Part shown: piece after piece, positions 54,691 through 63,616 of the stretch
Numbering within the stretch: the stretch's first letter is position 1
Layout: the number at the start of each line of letters is the position of its first letter
NCBI RefSeq assembly: GCF_011050055.1
Contig: NZ_DRGM01000128.1
Location: 1-64,000 of the forward strand
Direction of reading: 5' to 3'
Origin: Pseudoalteromonas prydzensis
Lineage (GTDB): Bacteria; Pseudomonadota; Gammaproteobacteria; Enterobacterales; Alteromonadaceae
DNA: 64,000 nt
Position numbers and translations under genes: made by a program
The notes under the pieces: model-generated
Database searches by the model: none
What the model was told of the DNA's origin: nothing
What the model saw: the letters and a program-made list of their open reading frames with translations, nothing else

Positions 54691-56261
54691 GGTGTTCCTG
54701 CTGTAGTTACTATTGCTCGGCCATCTGAGCGAGGATCTGTTGCGGCTTCAAGGTTGTTAGCAGCATCTAATATAGCGCCTGCATGGCCCATCATTTCATT
54801 GTTGTTGGCAACACTCACCCAATCGTGTTGGCGTTGGTTTAATTCATTTTTAATCTTAGCTGCTAAGCTTTCTTCAATTTTTAAATTGCTGCTAGTATCA
54901 CCCCAGGTTCGGCCCAGTAACCAGCGAGCATCACTGATTGCTTGGTTGATAGATTTGCCACGCCATGCGTAACCTGCAAACACGGTAGCTTGTGTTTGCG
55001 GTTGACCTTCACCGCCCATGGTGCCGTAGGCTAAGCGCCGACCATCGGGAAATTTGGCCATAGCAGGATTTAAAGTATGCGCAGGTTTTTTGTTCGCAGC
55101 GAGGGCGTTGTTATCATTATTGTTTAAATTAAAACTTAGCCCGCGGTTATTCCATACAAAGCCGCCTTCGCTCATCAATATACCGCTGCCAAACTCCCAA
55201 TAGACACTTTGTATAAAGCTCACCAGTTGACCGTTTTTGTCTCTTGCTGCCATCCATACAGTATCTCCAGGCTCGGCATTAAATGGCCATTGCTGGGCTT
55301 TGTTCATATCAATATTATTGGCAAGCTCAGTTAAGCGTGCATCAGTTAAGGCATTTTTGTAAGCACCGCCAAGTGCCTGTGGATCAGCCCAAAGAGCAGG
55401 GCGCTGCGCAAAGCTTTGTTTTGTTGCCTCAACAATTAAGTGAGTCCAATCGGCTGGTGTTTTAGCCAAATGTTTTAATTTATTAACCGCAGCAATTATT
55501 TGCAGTGAATGAACACCTTGCGTTGGAGCGGGTAAGTTATAACACTCTATTCCCGAGAGATTAGCGTTAAGTGCAGTTACCACGCTTGCTTGAGTTTGGT
55601 TTATATCGTGTAGCGTAATAGGGCTTCCGGCTTTGCTTAAGTCACCAGCAAAAGAGTTGGCAAGTTCACCATGGTAAAATGCATTTAAGCCATTTTTAGC
55701 AAGGTGCGCAAAGGTATCTGCAAGCTTTGGATTTTTAAAATGTTGCCCGGCTTGTAAAGGCTTACCATTGGGGATGAATAAGTTTTTAAAGGCATCGTTG
55801 GCGTTTGCTACTGTAGCTAATTTTTCGCAGCCTGCTTGCAAGCTAGCAGTGACTGTAAAACCGTTGCGGGCGAGCTCGATTGCTGGCGCTAAGATATCAC
55901 TGAGTTCAAGTGCTGCATGTTTATCGAGTGCAAGTGCTTGTTGCCAGCCGCGCAGTGTAGCCGCTTGGGTTAATGCGCTTAGTCCACCGCGTTCAGGCAC
56001 CTGTGATAAATTGTCATAAGCGCTAATATCATTCGCTGCGCGGCCACACGCATCAATGGCAGTGGGGATCCGTTGATTGGGGTTATCGATTAGCCAAAAG
56101 CTGTCGCCGCCAATCGAATTCATATGGGGGTAAACAACGCTAATTGCGGCGGCCGCGGCTACCATTGCTTCGGTTGCTGTACCGCCTTGTTTTAAAATTA
56201 ATGTGCCAGCCTCTGTAGCGGCAAAATGCGGCGCGGTGAATGCAATATTGTGTGTGCTCAT
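54678..56261 (-). CDS. hpxW: HpxW-like oxamate amidohydrolase (gamma-glutamyltransferase family)
   Basis: 527 residues of the gamma-glutamyltransferase Ntn-hydrolase family without signal peptide. N-terminal PHFAATEAGTLILKQGGTATEAMVAAAAAI, then HMNSIGGDSFWLI; the processing and nucleophile Thr334 in EPGDTVWMAARD, and TMGGEGQPQTQA near 420. Cytosolic members in purine clusters (HpxW of Klebsiella) hydrolyse oxamate to oxalate and ammonia. A general glutathione hydrolase would normally be exported. It sits after the amidase gene and before the TauE-like exporter. Confidence 0.8.
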   Translation of the reverse strand: MSTHNIAFTAPHFAATEAGTLILKQGGTATEAMVAAAAAISVVYPHMNSIGGDSFWLIDNPNQRIPTAIDACGRAANDISAYDNLSQVPERGGLSALTQAATLRGWQQALALDKHAALELSDILAPAIELARNGFTVTASLQAGCEKLATVANANDAFKNLFIPNGKPLQAGQHFKNPKLADTFAHLAKNGLNAFYHGELANSFAGDLSKAGSPITLHDINQTQASVVTALNANLSGIECYNLPAPTQGVHSLQIIAAVNKLKHLAKTPADWTHLIVEATKQSFAQRPALWADPQALGGAYKNALTDARLTELANNIDMNKAQQWPFNAEPGDTVWMAARDKNGQLVSFIQSVYWEFGSGILMSEGGFVWNNRGLSFNLNNNDNNALAANKKPAHTLNPAMAKFPDGRRLAYGTMGGEGQPQTQATVFAGYAWRGKSINQAISDARWLLGRTWGDTSSNLKIEESLAAKIKNELNQRQHDWVSVANNNEMMGHAGAILDAANNLEAATDPRSDGRAIVTTAGTPCQK

Positions 56262-56275
56262 GCAAGTGGGTCCTG

Positions 56276-57466
56276 TTAAAATTGTGCGGCTAAATATTTA
56301 ACGCAGGCAAGTAAACTTTTATCGTTACCATGGCTCATCATTAATGAAAATCCATAAGGGTGACCATTCTCTAAATTGGCCAATGGCAAATGCACTTGTG
56401 CCGATCGGCTCAAGCCTGCAATTGCCGTTAACGTCATTATTTGCATACGTAAAGCGCTGGTGTCGGCGCCTAATTTAGGTGCGGTTGTGGGGCTTGATGG
56501 CAAAAACAAACAGGCGTTTGAATTTAAGTTTTTAGCAATTATAGTTTGCCACTGAGTTTGTATTTGCCTTGCTTCTTGTTCTTCTTTTGCCGTTAAAGCG
56601 AGCGCCATGTTAAAACGCGCAGCAATAGCTGGCGCAAATTGAAGCGTTTGCTCTGATTGCTCAAGCCAGTCTCGGTGGGTTTTTGCAATAGCACGCCCTT
56701 GTAATATTCTAAAGGTGTCGGCCAGCTCGCTTAGCAAAGTTTTATTTGGTAAGACAAAGTCTTTATGATCACGAAAGTGAGGTTTTGCTGTGGCAAGTAA
56801 CTGCTCAAGGGGCGCTTGCAAACCGGGCTCAATAAGCTCAAATAATGGCTCACAAATAACTAATGTAGTTACAGGCTGAATAGCTTGTTGTGGTAATAGG
56901 GTATCGCCAACCTCACTTAATAGCTCAGCATCTTGTGTAAGCCAGCCTATTGTATCGAACTCAGGAGCTAGCGGTATTAGCGCGTCTTTTGCAATTACAT
57001 CATGACTGGGTCTAATCCCAAATAAGCCACAATAACTCGCCGGTATTCTAATCGAACCGCCAGTATCAGTACCAAGGCCTATGTCCGCTAAGTTCGCAGC
57101 CACAGCAGCGGCCGATCCCATACTAGAGCCACCACAAGAATGGCCTGCAAGCTTTGGATTTTGTGCAGCGCCATAGTGAGTGTTATTGCCTTCTAGGCTA
57201 TAGGCCAGTTCATCAGTATGCGTAAAGCTTATAAAATTACAGCCTGCATGCATCAGTTTTGCAACGGCGCTTGCTGTGTGTTGTGCAGGTTTTGCCGTTT
57301 TAAACCAACTTGGATTACCGGCACTATTAAGCTCGCCTTTTATTGCAAAAACATCTTTTACAACAAGGCGCTTATTTTTAAGTTGCCCTTGGCTATGTGT
57401 TTGCCATGCCTTAGGGCCATGGTCGCAAAAAATACCGCTCTGTTTGTTGTTTTTTTTGGTACTCAT
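56276..57466 (-). CDS. Amidase-signature enzyme, probable oxalurate amidase step
   Basis: 396 residues of the amidase-signature family. The Ser-cisSer-Lys triad is visible: Lys37 (RLVVKDVFAI), Ser114 (HSCGGSSMGSAA) and Ser138 (GLGTDTGGSIRIPAS). It is shorter than typical GatA-type amidases, like AtzE/HpxY. As first gene of the operon with hpxW, pucG and allC, it probably hydrolyses oxalurate or a related amide; no carbamoyltransferase genes are present to do that step otherwise. The substrate is inferred. Two RutR-type sites lie upstream. Confidence 0.7.
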   Translation of the reverse strand: MSTKKNNKQSGIFCDHGPKAWQTHSQGQLKNKRLVVKDVFAIKGELNSAGNPSWFKTAKPAQHTASAVAKLMHAGCNFISFTHTDELAYSLEGNNTHYGAAQNPKLAGHSCGGSSMGSAAAVAANLADIGLGTDTGGSIRIPASYCGLFGIRPSHDVIAKDALIPLAPEFDTIGWLTQDAELLSEVGDTLLPQQAIQPVTTLVICEPLFELIEPGLQAPLEQLLATAKPHFRDHKDFVLPNKTLLSELADTFRILQGRAIAKTHRDWLEQSEQTLQFAPAIAARFNMALALTAKEEQEARQIQTQWQTIIAKNLNSNACLFLPSSPTTAPKLGADTSALRMQIMTLTAIAGLSRSAQVHLPLANLENGHPYGFSLMMSHGNDKSLLACVKYLAAQF

Positions 57467-57490
57467 GTCACCACTCGTTATGAAATAAAT

Positions 57491-57506
57491 CTGACCAAAT
57501 GGTTAT
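57491..57506. promoter_or_regulatory. RutR-type operator upstream of the amidase operon
   Basis: CTGACCA-AA-TGGTTAT keeps 11 of 14 defined positions of the RutR box. It is followed by a partial second half-site (CGACCAG), so binding could be extended. It lies 25 bases from the amidase start, in a position to block transcription. Confidence 0.6.
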
Positions 57507-57671
57507 TCGACCAGATTTAGGGGGTGATTAAAAAGGCGACCTATTCTTATTTTTTAGCCTACTGCGTAGTATTATTATTTTTTATTTAACAGAGCTTAAG
57601 TTCGCTTTTTAATCGGTTTGTTTATCGTGTTGACTAAAGGCTAAGCAAGAGCGATGCCAAAAACAATAAAG

Positions 57672-57687
57672 CTGTCCGTTTGGTCAG
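57672..57687. promoter_or_regulatory. Weaker RutR-type box
   Basis: CTGTCCG-TT-TGGTCAG has an intact right half-site and a degenerate left half. It lies 206 bases upstream of the amidase start. Confidence 0.45.
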
Positions 57688-57757
57688 CTTTGCTGGGCTG
57701 AAAGCCTGTTTTTAAAAATTAGTGGCTAGGATGAGTGTGGTGTTGGCAATGAAAATA

Positions 57758-57791
57758 AACCAAACTAGTGCGAGCTTGCACCAATTTGGTT
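57758..57791 (-). terminator. Composite hairpin after the RraA-like gene
   Basis: AACCAAA / TTTGGTT outer stem and GTGC / GCAC inner stem around a GAGCTT loop. On the minus strand it is followed by TTATTTTC. It probably ends the rutR-rraA transcript. Confidence 0.55.
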
Positions 57792-57825
57792 GTTGTTATA
57801 AGGGTTTTTTTTGGAATAAAAGCGT

Positions 57826-58308
57826 TTAAATTAATCGCTGTTTACTAATTATTAAGCCGTTTATATCAGCGTATAACCAATCACCGGGATTGATTGTTGT
57901 ACCTAACATGGTGATAGCTTGGTTTTTGTCACCAAAGTCTCGCTTTAGTGTGCTGCGGGGGGTAGAGCCAAGTGCCATAACGGGTAGCGCCATGGTCGCG
58001 AGAATTTCTATATCACGGCAACAACCATTGATAATGACTCCTTCCCAACCATTTTTTAAAGCGCGCTCTGCCATTATGTCACCTATAAAAGCAAACCGCT
58101 TACTGGCAAAGCCGTCGATCACCAGAACTTTTCCTTGGCCATTTTCATGAAGAATATTAGCGGCATACGAGTTGTCTTCTGGGCAGGTAACAGTCACAGC
58201 CTGACCACAGAATGTGGTTTTTTTACCAAAGTGGCGCAAGCCACTGTCAGCGACTTGTACCTTGTTGCGGTGATCGTCGTAAAGATCAGGGGTAGTAAAG
58301 TTATCCAT
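57826..58308 (-). CDS. RraA-like protein
   Basis: 160 residues, the usual length of RraA. The family motifs are present: TPDLYDDH near the N-terminus, FCGQAVTVTCPEDN, GKVLVIDGFAS, GDIMAERALKNGWEGVIINGCCRDI and TPRSTLKRDFG. The family includes the RNase E inhibitor RraA and metal-dependent aldolases/decarboxylases that lack or keep an active site. The D-x-x-A-x-x-A and R-D elements hint that it may still be catalytic. It starts three bases after the RutR-like gene, so it is tied to purine-cluster regulation rather than to RNase E genes. Confidence 0.75.
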   Translation of the reverse strand: MDNFTTPDLYDDHRNKVQVADSGLRHFGKKTTFCGQAVTVTCPEDNSYAANILHENGQGKVLVIDGFASKRFAFIGDIMAERALKNGWEGVIINGCCRDIEILATMALPVMALGSTPRSTLKRDFGDKNQAITMLGTTINPGDWLYADINGLIISKQRLI

Positions 58309-58311
58309 GGT

Positions 58312-58965
58312 TTATGCCTCACTTTGCTCGGGTACTTTAACACCAATACCTTTTAAAATAATGTGGGCAATTGATTGCGTAATGTGTGCCACATCTGTTT
58401 CGTCGTATTCTAGTTTGTTCATGACCAATAACACTTCACTTTGAAAGTCAGCGTAATACTGGGTGGTTGCCCAGATAGTAAATAGCAAATGGTATGGGTC
58501 GATAGCGTCTATTTTTTTTGCGTCCATCCATGCCTGAAACACATCAACCTTTTGCTTAACCCAAGGGCGAGTGTTGGTTCTAAAATAGTTTTGCAAATAG
58601 GGCGCGCCGCGCAGTATTTCACTGGCAAATAAGCGCGACTGAAGAGGCTCGTTGATTGCCAGTATAACTTTGCTTTTTATGTAGTTATAAAGCACAGTTG
58701 CGGGGTCATCATCAGCTGTTACATTATCGAGGCCTAAGTTCCAGTGGGCAATGATGCGATCTATGACAGCTTCATAAAGGCCATCTTTGCTTTTAAAGTA
58801 ATATAAAATATTGGCTTTGGGCACTTGCGCTGCTGTAGCAATCATACTCATGCTGGCACCTTCGTAACCAAGCTGAGAAAACAATTGTTCGGCAGCATTT
58901 AAAATGAGCTTTTGGTTTCTTTCTCGCGTGACTTCTTTTTTATTTGGCTTTATTTGTGTGGTCAT
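58312..58965 (-). CDS. RutR-like TetR-family regulator of purine catabolism
   Basis: 217 residues. N-terminal TetR HTH (AAEQLFSQLGYEGASMSMIATAAQVPKANILYYFKSKDGLYEAV), then RLFASEILRGAPYLQ and IDPYHLLFTIWATTQYYADF, closely following E. coli RutR through the ligand pocket. RutR binds uracil/thymine; in this context the ligand is probably a purine pathway intermediate. Matching palindromes lie in front of xdhA, the amidase operon and its own gene. It is co-transcribed with the RraA-like gene. Confidence 0.85.
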   Translation of the reverse strand: MTTQIKPNKKEVTRERNQKLILNAAEQLFSQLGYEGASMSMIATAAQVPKANILYYFKSKDGLYEAVIDRIIAHWNLGLDNVTADDDPATVLYNYIKSKVILAINEPLQSRLFASEILRGAPYLQNYFRTNTRPWVKQKVDVFQAWMDAKKIDAIDPYHLLFTIWATTQYYADFQSEVLLVMNKLEYDETDVAHITQSIAHIILKGIGVKVPEQSEA

Positions 58966-59007
58966 TATTGAGTGTATATGTTTAAGCTGTTGATTGATTG
59001 TAGCTTT

Positions 59008-59025
59008 ATTGACCGAAAGGTCAAT
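59008..59025. promoter_or_regulatory. RutR-type operator, autoregulatory site
   Basis: ATTGACCGAAAGGTCAAT is an 18-bp inverted repeat with arms TTGACC / GGTCAA, 43 bases upstream of the RutR-like start codon. It fits negative autoregulation. Confidence 0.75.
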
Positions 59026-59164
59026 TACTGAGTTGGCTGATTTTTTAGTTTATTGAAATTAGTTGCTCAGGGGGAGGTGTTAAAGATTTTCAACAGAGTT
59101 ATTGAAGCTATAAAAAGTAATACGGCCTTTATACAAAGGGCGCATAACTTTTTAAGAACAGTTG

Positions 59165-59634
59165 TCATTTTTTAACCTGTGCGAGTAAATCAAGTACCTT
59201 TTGTTGACCAAAAGTTTGTGCAAATTGCTCAGCTGTTTGCCCCGCTTTGTTGCTATGTGCAGTATCGCAATCAAGACTTACTAAGGTTTTGGCAATGCTA
59301 AATTCACCTCTAAAAATAGCCGCCATGAGTGCTGTGTTACCGCGCTTGTCTTCTAGACACGCGTTTGCGCCCAAATTTAATAGCGAATTCACCGTGTTAT
59401 TATTACCGTGGTAGGTGGCAATCATTAACGCTGTGTAACCTTTATCGTTATAGCTGTCGAAGGGATACCAGCAGATACGAATTGCTTGATCACTTCTTGA
59501 TCGTCAGTGCGTGCCGCTGCAAAGTAATAGGCGAGTAGGTTGTCGTAACGTGATTGCGCGTCATTATTTGGCGATTCATCAGCAATAGCCTGAAGGCCAA
59601 AAATGGCAATAAGCATGATTAATAGTTTACGCAT
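59165..59634 (-). pseudogene. Exported ankyrin-repeat protein, frameshifted (AnkB-like)
   Basis: From ATG 59634 a signal peptide (MRKLLIMLIAIFGLQAIA) leads into helical sequence up to SAGIP. The frame then runs to an early stop, while the neighbouring frame continues DSYNDKGYTALMIATYHGN and two more ankyrin repeats to the stop at 59165. One inserted base near 59460 would restore a protein of about 156 residues. Exported ankyrin proteins sit beside catalase genes elsewhere (KatB-AnkB) and support catalase activity. The shift may be a real mutation or a sequencing error. Confidence 0.7.
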
Positions 59635-59693
59635 ATGAATGTCCTGTAAAAAAGAGGAAGGAACGTCCTTCCTCATAAATAGTGGGCAGAATG

Positions 59694-61232
59694 CTATAGT
59701 TTGCTTGCCAGCTGTTTAACCATTTTAATATCAGCGTTTACAGCTTTAGTTAAACGCGTGCCGTATTCGCTATCCGCTTTGTAGAAGTGACTGAGCATTT
59801 TGTGTTTAACATCGCTGTTTTGTACTTTACCCAAATCACCAGCAAGGTTATTGATCAGGTTGGTACGCTCTTGTTTCGAAAAGCTACGGTAAAGCACACC
59901 GGCTTGAGCAAAGTTTTGTGGCTTTTTAATCGCAGCTTGTTGTACATAGCCTTGCAGCTGCGTTTGGCTTCTACGGGCAATTGGGTTTTCACGCACATGC
60001 TCGTGACTTGGTTGATAGTTCACGTTGCTGGTGGTGTTACCATAATTCATTGCGCCGTCTTGGTTGTAATTAACCACCGCAACTTTTGCACGGTTAATAG
60101 GCAGTTGCTGATGGTTCGCACCTAAACGATACATTTGCGTATCAGCGTATGAAAATACGCGACCTTGTAATAAGCGGTCTTCAGATGGCTCAATCCCAGG
60201 GATAATATTAGCCGGTGCCATGGCAACTTGTTCCGTCGCTTGGAAGAAGTTAGTTGGCATACGGTTTAAAGTCATAGTGCCGACTTTTGTTTCTTTGATA
60301 TCTAACCACATTTTAGTGGCATCTAACGGGTTATAATCAAAGTCATCAAGTTGCGACGGATCAAGTGTTTTGATGTACAGATCCCATTTCGGGAAGTTGC
60401 CTTTACCTATTTCAGCGTATAAATCGCGAGTTAAATGTTGGAAGTCTTGGCTTTGCACTTTAGCCACTTGTTTGGCATCAAGGTTATCTATACCTTGTTG
60501 GCTTACCCAGTGAAACTTAACGTATTTCACATCGCCTGCTTGGTTAATCATTTTGTATGCATGTACGCCCCAGCCATCCATTTTACGCAGGCTTGCCGGT
60601 GTACCGTAATCACTGTAAACCCAGGTTAACATGTGCGTAGAGCCTGGCTCATAGGAGAAAAAGTCAAAAAAGCGATTAGGATCTTGAATGTTATCAACCG
60701 GAGATGGCTTTAAAGAGTGCACCATGTCTGGAAATTTAATCGCATCGCGAATAAAGAACACGGGGAGGTTGTTACCCACTAGATCCCAGTTGCCTTCATC
60801 AGTATAAAACTTAGTTGCGAAACCGCGTGGATCACGCAGCGTCTCAGGGCTGCCTTTAGAATGAATAACCGATGAGAAGCGTACAAATACCTCAGTTTCT
60901 TTGCCAGCTTCACTAAACGGTGCTGCAATCGTTAAGTCGTCTAACTCTTTACTTGCTACAAACACGCCGTGTGCGCCTGTACCGCGTGCATGTACTACAC
61001 GCTCAGGAATACGCTCACGAGCAAAGCGTTGGAGCTTTTGAATTAACTGTACATCTTCAAGTAACACGCTGCCGCGCTCACCCGCAGTGATGGAATTTTG
61101 GTTATCACCTACTGGTGCACCGTTATCTTTTGTCAAAGTTGTGGCAGCCGTTGCAGGTAATACCATTGCTAGAGCAAGTGCACTTAGTGTAAGAGTCGAT
61201 TTATTGTTGCTGTTGTTTAATTGAGTATTCAT
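59694..61232 (-). CDS. katB: Periplasmic haem catalase (KatB-like)
   Basis: 512 residues with a signal peptide (ALAMVLPATA|A). Small-subunit monofunctional catalase: distal His81 in RVVHARGTGAHG, Asn154 in VGNNLPVFF and the haem-ligand Tyr362 in GRVFSYADTQMYRLG. The mature N-terminus (TLTKDNGAPVGDNQNS) resembles P. aeruginosa KatB. It destroys hydrogen peroxide in the periplasm. The frameshifted ankyrin gene lies downstream. It is divergent from cstA. Confidence 0.93.
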   Translation of the reverse strand: MNTQLNNSNNKSTLTLSALALAMVLPATAATTLTKDNGAPVGDNQNSITAGERGSVLLEDVQLIQKLQRFARERIPERVVHARGTGAHGVFVASKELDDLTIAAPFSEAGKETEVFVRFSSVIHSKGSPETLRDPRGFATKFYTDEGNWDLVGNNLPVFFIRDAIKFPDMVHSLKPSPVDNIQDPNRFFDFFSYEPGSTHMLTWVYSDYGTPASLRKMDGWGVHAYKMINQAGDVKYVKFHWVSQQGIDNLDAKQVAKVQSQDFQHLTRDLYAEIGKGNFPKWDLYIKTLDPSQLDDFDYNPLDATKMWLDIKETKVGTMTLNRMPTNFFQATEQVAMAPANIIPGIEPSEDRLLQGRVFSYADTQMYRLGANHQQLPINRAKVAVVNYNQDGAMNYGNTTSNVNYQPSHEHVRENPIARRSQTQLQGYVQQAAIKKPQNFAQAGVLYRSFSKQERTNLINNLAGDLGKVQNSDVKHKMLSHFYKADSEYGTRLTKAVNADIKMVKQLASKL

Positions 61233-61527
61233 GTGTTGACCTCATGTAATTTACTCGCTTGCGCCATGCAAGCGTTTTAACTGAGCCCAGTGTATGAAAA
61301 GCTTTTCGTTCGGTAAAATTGATTGTTTGGATTGGTGTGATTTGTATTTTGAATGACTGGTGTTTATTACTGCGTTTTTCAGTATTAGCAGTCGTATTAC
61401 CATTACCACAAGGTCTAATTGCTTGCTGTTGACTGCTCTGCTACCGTTCAGCGATTATCCATAGTTTGAAATTCGGAGCGGCCGACAACGCGCTCTATAA
61501 TACAAATACAAAAAGAGAAACGTGCTT

Positions 61528-62991
61528 ATGATCATCTTTTTTATCTGCCTGACTATTTTAATACTAGGCTACAAGTTCTACAGTCCTTTTGTAGAAAAAC
61601 AAGCCGGTATGGACGCCACCATTGATACACCGCAAAAACGCTTTAGTGAAGGGGTAGATTATGTACCGATCCATCCAGTGCGGGCATTTTTAATTCAGTT
61701 TTTAAATATTGCCGGTGTCGGCCCAATTTTTGGTCCAATTTTAGGGGCTTTATATGGCCCAATTGCCTTAGTATGGATTGTACTTGGTAATGTATTAGGT
61801 GGTGCTGTACACGATTTTTACTCAGGTGTAATGAGTATTAAAGAGGATGGTAAAAGCTTACCTGAAATTGCAGGCAAATATTACAATGTTGTATTTAAAG
61901 GCTTTATGCTGATATTTACGGCCATGCTGTTATTTTTTGTGGGCGTGGTTTTTATTATGAGCCCAGCGGGCTTATTGAGTAATTTAGATGTTTTTAAAGA
62001 CACTTTTTTAGCTGATAACACTTTTTGGGTATTGCTTATCTTAGCTTATTATTTTTTAGCAACCTTACTTCCTATTGATAAAATTATTACCAGATTTTAC
62101 CCAATCTTTGGTTTGTTAATGATTGTAATGACAGTTGCCGTTGCCGCTTCATTGTTAATGAATGCGCCGCATTTACCGGTAGCAGGCGATTTTTTAGCTT
62201 ACTTTGAAGCCGATCATGCCCATGACTTTTTAGAGCCAAACCCAGATGGTCTACCGACTTGGCCATTGTTATTTATCACCATTACCTGTGGTGCAATTAG
62301 TGGTTTCCACTCAACACAAGCGCCAATTATTGCGCGTTGTTTAACTAACGAAAAATACGTGCGGCCAGTTTATTATGGCGCAATGATGTGTGAAGGTATT
62401 GTAGGTTGTGTATGGGCACTGGCGGGTATTGCCGCATTCCCAGAAGGCTATGCAGGCTTAAAAGCCATGCTGGATTTAGGTGGACCAGGGTTAGTTGTTA
62501 ACCACATTGCGAATAGCTACTTAGGTGTGTTTGGCGGTATTATGGCGATTATTGCAGTTGCTGTTTTCCCTATTACATCGGGTGATACAGCGTTTCGTTC
62601 ACTGCGCTTAACGGTTGTTGATGCGTTTAATATTCCACAAAGTTTGCGTAATCGCTTATTACTAGCAGTGCCAATTTTGACCATTGCCTACTTTATGACT
62701 AAGCTCGATTTCTCCGTTATTTGGCGTTACTTTGCATTTTCAAATATGTTGTTATCAACCAGTGTATTGTGGCTTGCCACTAAGTACTTATTTGATCGCG
62801 GCACATTCCACTGGATCGCCAGTGTTCCGGCGGTAATAGCCTCAGCCGTAACGCTTTCATATATTATGACCGCTGCAATAGGATTTAATTTATCAAGCGA
62901 TTTAGGTAAACCGATTGGTCTTGTGGTTGCTGTTATAGGGTTTATTACCTTAGCTATTGTGCATTCAAAACATAAAGTGCGTATAGCTTAA
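61528..62991 (+). CDS. cstA: CstA-family carbon-starvation/peptide-pyruvate transporter
   Basis: About 488 residues from ATG 61528; GTG 61522 is a longer option without a better ribosome site. About 14 membrane helices. Signature: HPVRAFLIQFLNIAGVGPIF and GPILGALYGPIAL near the N-terminus, GAISGFHSTQAPIIAR in the middle. It is shorter than E. coli CstA (about 700 residues) because the C-terminal extension is missing, as in many marine bacteria. It takes up peptides or pyruvate. A strong terminator follows. Confidence 0.9.
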   Translation: MIIFFICLTILILGYKFYSPFVEKQAGMDATIDTPQKRFSEGVDYVPIHPVRAFLIQFLNIAGVGPIFGPILGALYGPIALVWIVLGNVLGGAVHDFYSGVMSIKEDGKSLPEIAGKYYNVVFKGFMLIFTAMLLFFVGVVFIMSPAGLLSNLDVFKDTFLADNTFWVLLILAYYFLATLLPIDKIITRFYPIFGLLMIVMTVAVAASLLMNAPHLPVAGDFLAYFEADHAHDFLEPNPDGLPTWPLLFITITCGAISGFHSTQAPIIARCLTNEKYVRPVYYGAMMCEGIVGCVWALAGIAAFPEGYAGLKAMLDLGGPGLVVNHIANSYLGVFGGIMAIIAVAVFPITSGDTAFRSLRLTVVDAFNIPQSLRNRLLLAVPILTIAYFMTKLDFSVIWRYFAFSNMLLSTSVLWLATKYLFDRGTFHWIASVPAVIASAVTLSYIMTAAIGFNLSSDLGKPIGLVVAVIGFITLAIVHSKHKVRIA

Positions 62992-63016
62992 TACACTATC
63001 GTTTTTCCATGATCTA

Positions 63017-63045
63017 AAAAGCGAGCTGCAAAGCTCGCTTTTTTT
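63017..63045 (+). terminator. Terminator after cstA
   Basis: An 11-bp stem AAAAGCGAGCT / AGCTCGCTTTT with a GCAA tetraloop and a run of T, 25 bases after the stop. Confidence 0.92.
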
Positions 63046-63056
63046 ATAGTTTCAAA

Positions 63057-63605
63057 GTGACGGTATGGCTGTTAGAAAATAGCTTGCTCAAAGCAACTAA
63101 TATCGTTTAGGGCTTTGCGAAAATAGCTATTCCAAGTGAGCATGGTGATTTTCCTAAAGGCTCCTATATTCGTAATCCGCCCGAATCAAAGCATACCCCT
63201 GGCTCTGAACACGGCTGCGTTATATTTGTAAAACTGTGGCAGTTTCAGCCAGAAGATAGAGAGCATGTACGTTTACAAACGGATTTGCTGCAAAATGTGG
63301 CACATCCAAAGTTCAAACATATAGCGATAACCGCTTTGTACAAAGATGCCTTTGAAGAGGTGAGTTTACTGCATTTTAAAGCGCACGCCGAGATGGCAAT
63401 AAATGCATCGGGTGGGGCTGAGTTGTTAGTACTTCAAGGTTCACTTGAGGAACAAGAGAATACACTTGTAAAAAATAGTTGGTTAAGGGTTCCCATAAAC
63501 AGCATAGTTAATGCTAAAGCAGGCAGTGAAGGCGCAAAAGTCTGGCTTAAAACAGGCCATTTAACGGATGTTGATAAGCAAATTTCTCGGTTAGCAAACC
63601 CTTAA
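63057..63605 (+). pseudogene. Decayed ChrR-type cupin anti-sigma-like gene
   Basis: From 63111 the frame encodes SEHGDFPKGSYIRNPPESKHT, then GCVIFVKLWQF and the second cupin half to the stop at 63603-63605. These are the conserved second strands of ChrR-type cupins. There is no ATG/GTG start in the required place, a TAG stop precedes it, and the in-frame stretch before that stop (63057-63107, ending LLKATNIV) resembles the domain start. The first cupin core is missing. No extracytoplasmic sigma gene is adjacent. Confidence 0.65.
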
Positions 63606-63616
63606 AACTTATATAA

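Larger units (their letters stand above)
57467..57825. other. Regulatory gap upstream of the amidase operon
   Basis: 359 bases between the amidase start and the end of the RraA-like gene, both minus strand. It holds two RutR-like boxes (57491-57506 and 57672-57687) and a composite hairpin (57758-57791). No ORF is evident. Confidence 0.6.

Noticed and set aside
61233..61527. OxyR-type site between the catalase and cstA
   Set aside because: I looked for the ATAG/CTAT spaced pattern and did not find a convincing match.
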